Positions 62,987 through 64,000 of a DNA stretch of 64,000 bases are shown piece after piece; position 1 is the first letter of the stretch, and each line of letters starts with the position of its first letter. This DNA is from Dongia mobilis (GTDB lineage Bacteria > Pseudomonadota > Alphaproteobacteria > Dongiales > Dongiaceae), in assembly GCF_004363235.1 (NCBI RefSeq), contig NZ_SNYW01000009.1, positions 248,001 to 312,000 of the forward strand. Reading direction: 5' to 3'. Made by a program: the position numbers and the translations under genes. Under the pieces are notes generated by a model, which worked only from the letters and a program-made list of their open reading frames with translations, had not been told where the DNA came from and made no database searches.

Positions 62987-63683
62987 CCCTGCCCTCCCCC
63001 ACCATGGCGCCGATACCGACATCCTCTTCCACGAACGCACCCTCCCGCTCGCGCTGGAACGATTTCAGCTCGCGCTTGTACTGGTGATAGTAAAGGACCG
63101 TGCTGACGAACGAAATGCAGGTCGCGATGGCATCCTTGGCCTTGAACTTCTTCGGATAAAGCAGCGCCTGCAGCCAGAACCCGTCAATCATGGCCGAGAG
63201 GGCGGAGGTCACGTTGCGCGCCGCCCAATCGGGATGGGCGTGGAATTCCATCAGGTAATACATCTGGAACTCCAGCCGCTGCACATAGCGCCGCTCGACC
63301 GCCGTCGCCGCCTCGCGGAACTTGTCCCGCAATCCGGGGTCGGACCAGAAGGCGAACCAGACATTCAGCCGCTCGTTGTTGAAGACGTCGCGGTCGAAAT
63401 AGGTCGCGATCATGGTTTTCAGGAGCGGCCATGGGGCCTGTTCCGATTCCGCGATGCGGGCGTCCCAGACCTGCTGATACTCATCCTCCAGATGCCGGAA
63501 GACGGCCTCGAACAGCTTGTCCTTGCTTTCGAAGTGAAAATTCATCAGGCCGACCGAGACGCCGGCCGCCTTGGCGACCCGGCTGACCGTTGTACCGTGA
63601 TAGCCGTGCTGTGCGATCACCTTGATCGTCGCTTCGATCAGCTCCCGGCGGCGGTTGCTGCGGATCGGCGCGTTTCTCGCCAT
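62970..63683 (-). CDS. TetR-family regulator, BetI-like
   Basis: 237 residues. HTH: NRRRELIEATIKVIAQHGYHGTTVSRVAKAAGVSVGLMNFHFESKDKLFEAVF. The ligand domain segment RLNVWFAFWSDPGLRDKF and SALSAMIDGFWLQALLYP follows BetI. A related but longer regulator lies at 55.7 kb. It is upstream of and overlaps the SDR gene, and follows the GcvT-family gene, so it may regulate demethylation-linked functions (inference). Confidence 0.88.
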   Translation of the reverse strand: MARNAPIRSNRRRELIEATIKVIAQHGYHGTTVSRVAKAAGVSVGLMNFHFESKDKLFEAVFRHLEDEYQQVWDARIAESEQAPWPLLKTMIATYFDRDVFNNERLNVWFAFWSDPGLRDKFREAATAVERRYVQRLEFQMYYLMEFHAHPDWAARNVTSALSAMIDGFWLQALLYPKKFKAKDAIATCISFVSTVLYYHQYKRELKSFQREREGAFVEEDVGIGAMVGEGRDEAEG

Positions 63684-63760
63684 GGCGCGGCTGCACCTGC
63701 CCTAGACGCCATGACCCGCAAAAGCGGGCCATGGCTCGAGAACTGTGAAGACGACGTGGC

Positions 63761-64000
63761 TCACACGATCTCCTTTTTGCGCGGCGGGTCGAAGAACATC
63801 CGGTTCCGCGTCCAGCAGCGTACCATGCTGCGCTCGATCTTCTTTTCCTTCGGATACCAGATTTCGATCCACATTTCAGTGCCCGGCTTGGCATAGGCCG
63901 CCGGCAGCTGCGCAAAGGCCAGGTTCTTCTTCAGAAGCGGCGACCACATGGCCGAGGTGGTGAGGCCCAGTTCCTTCGTCCCCTTCTGATCGGCATAGAG
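63761..64000 (-). CDS. GcvT-family aminomethyltransferase-like protein, C-terminal end (partial)
   Basis: The last 79 residues only; the gene continues past the window end on this strand. The tail KELGLTTSAMWSPLLKKNLAFAQLP followed by GTEMWIEIW matches the C-terminal beta-barrel of the GcvT/dimethylglycine-dehydrogenase family, where T-S-x-x-W-S-P-x-L-K-K-N is conserved. These proteins move one-carbon units to tetrahydrofolate from glycine, methylated amines or methoxy/sulfonium compounds. Which substrate applies cannot be told from the fragment. Confidence 0.75.
   Translation of the reverse strand, partial: LYADQKGTKELGLTTSAMWSPLLKKNLAFAQLPAAYAKPGTEMWIEIWYPKEKKIERSMVRCWTRNRMFFDPPRKKEIV

Noticed and set aside
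1-64000. tRNA, rRNA, transposase, integrase or phage genes
   Set aside because: Looked for characteristic proteins and obvious RNA gene features and saw none; no tRNAscan-type computation could be run.

Overview
The window reads as a chromosomal segment of a high-GC alphaproteobacterium, most likely of the Rhodospirillales. The main support is a typical alphaproteobacterial block on the minus strand, dusB-ntrB-ntrC-ntrY-ntrX-dat-(HAD phosphatase)-hfq-hflX (26.6 to 15.8 kb). A fused ispDF, a serC-serA operon with a structured leader and a di-haem cytochrome c peroxidase agree with this. I see no rRNA, tRNA, CRISPR array, insertion sequence or prophage, so this is gene-dense core and accessory metabolism rather than a mobile island.

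Layout. 0-12 kb: the end of tatD and a PhnP-like metallo-hydrolase, a Cache-HAMP-GGDEF diguanylate cyclase, two tandem PAS_5-type proteins with a secreted protein, a methyltransferase/GNAT pair, cytochrome c peroxidase, a 2OG-Fe(II) oxygenase overlapping a GH114-type secreted hydrolase, mazG, and an arginase-family gene overlapping a Cys-tailed MarR regulator. 12-18 kb: nhaA, a 3-hydroxyisobutyrate dehydrogenase-like enzyme, an inositol monophosphatase-like gene coupled to a small acidic protein, then hflX and hfq. 18-27 kb: HAD phosphatase, D-amino-acid aminotransferase, the two nitrogen-type two-component systems NtrYX and NtrBC, and dusB. 26.7-34 kb: CcsA-like protein, ispDF, cinA, a DUF429 protein, a cobalamin riboswitch facing a tiny orphan gene, serC and serA, and a small lipoprotein. 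34-42 kb: a degenerate RmlD-like protein, a second arginase-family protein, pirin, formate-tetrahydrofolate ligase, a DDAH-like hydrolase, a DMSP-lyase-like cupin coupled to a haloacetate-dehalogenase-like hydrolase, and a divergent CGNR/ABATE regulator.

42-58 kb looks like a guanidino-compound and polyamine utilisation region. It holds a PotABCD-like importer with a divergent TetR regulator and metallo-hydrolase, an AruH-like arginine:pyruvate transaminase, a GbuA-like guanidinobutyrase, a LysR regulator, a second DDAH-like hydrolase, an ADP-forming acyl-CoA synthetase, a BetI-like regulator with an unusual C-terminal extension, and a class III aminotransferase. AruH and GbuA are the first and last steps of the arginine transaminase pathway. 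The middle steps (2-ketoarginine decarboxylase and guanidinobutyraldehyde dehydrogenase) are not in the window. With the other loci, the window carries three ureohydrolase-fold proteins and two DDAH-fold proteins.

58-64 kb: a class III nucleotidyl cyclase converging on a large MscS-type channel, then an SDR dehydrogenase, a BetI-like regulator and the C-terminal end of a GcvT-family protein that runs off the window.

The most unusual item is the cobalamin riboswitch at about 30.5 kb, whose only downstream gene is an unrecognised ~100-residue protein. Several intergenic inverted repeats next to regulator genes (12.2, 41.6, 46.1 and 56.7 kb) are good operator candidates. All functional names come from reading motifs and remembered family sequences; no database search was run.
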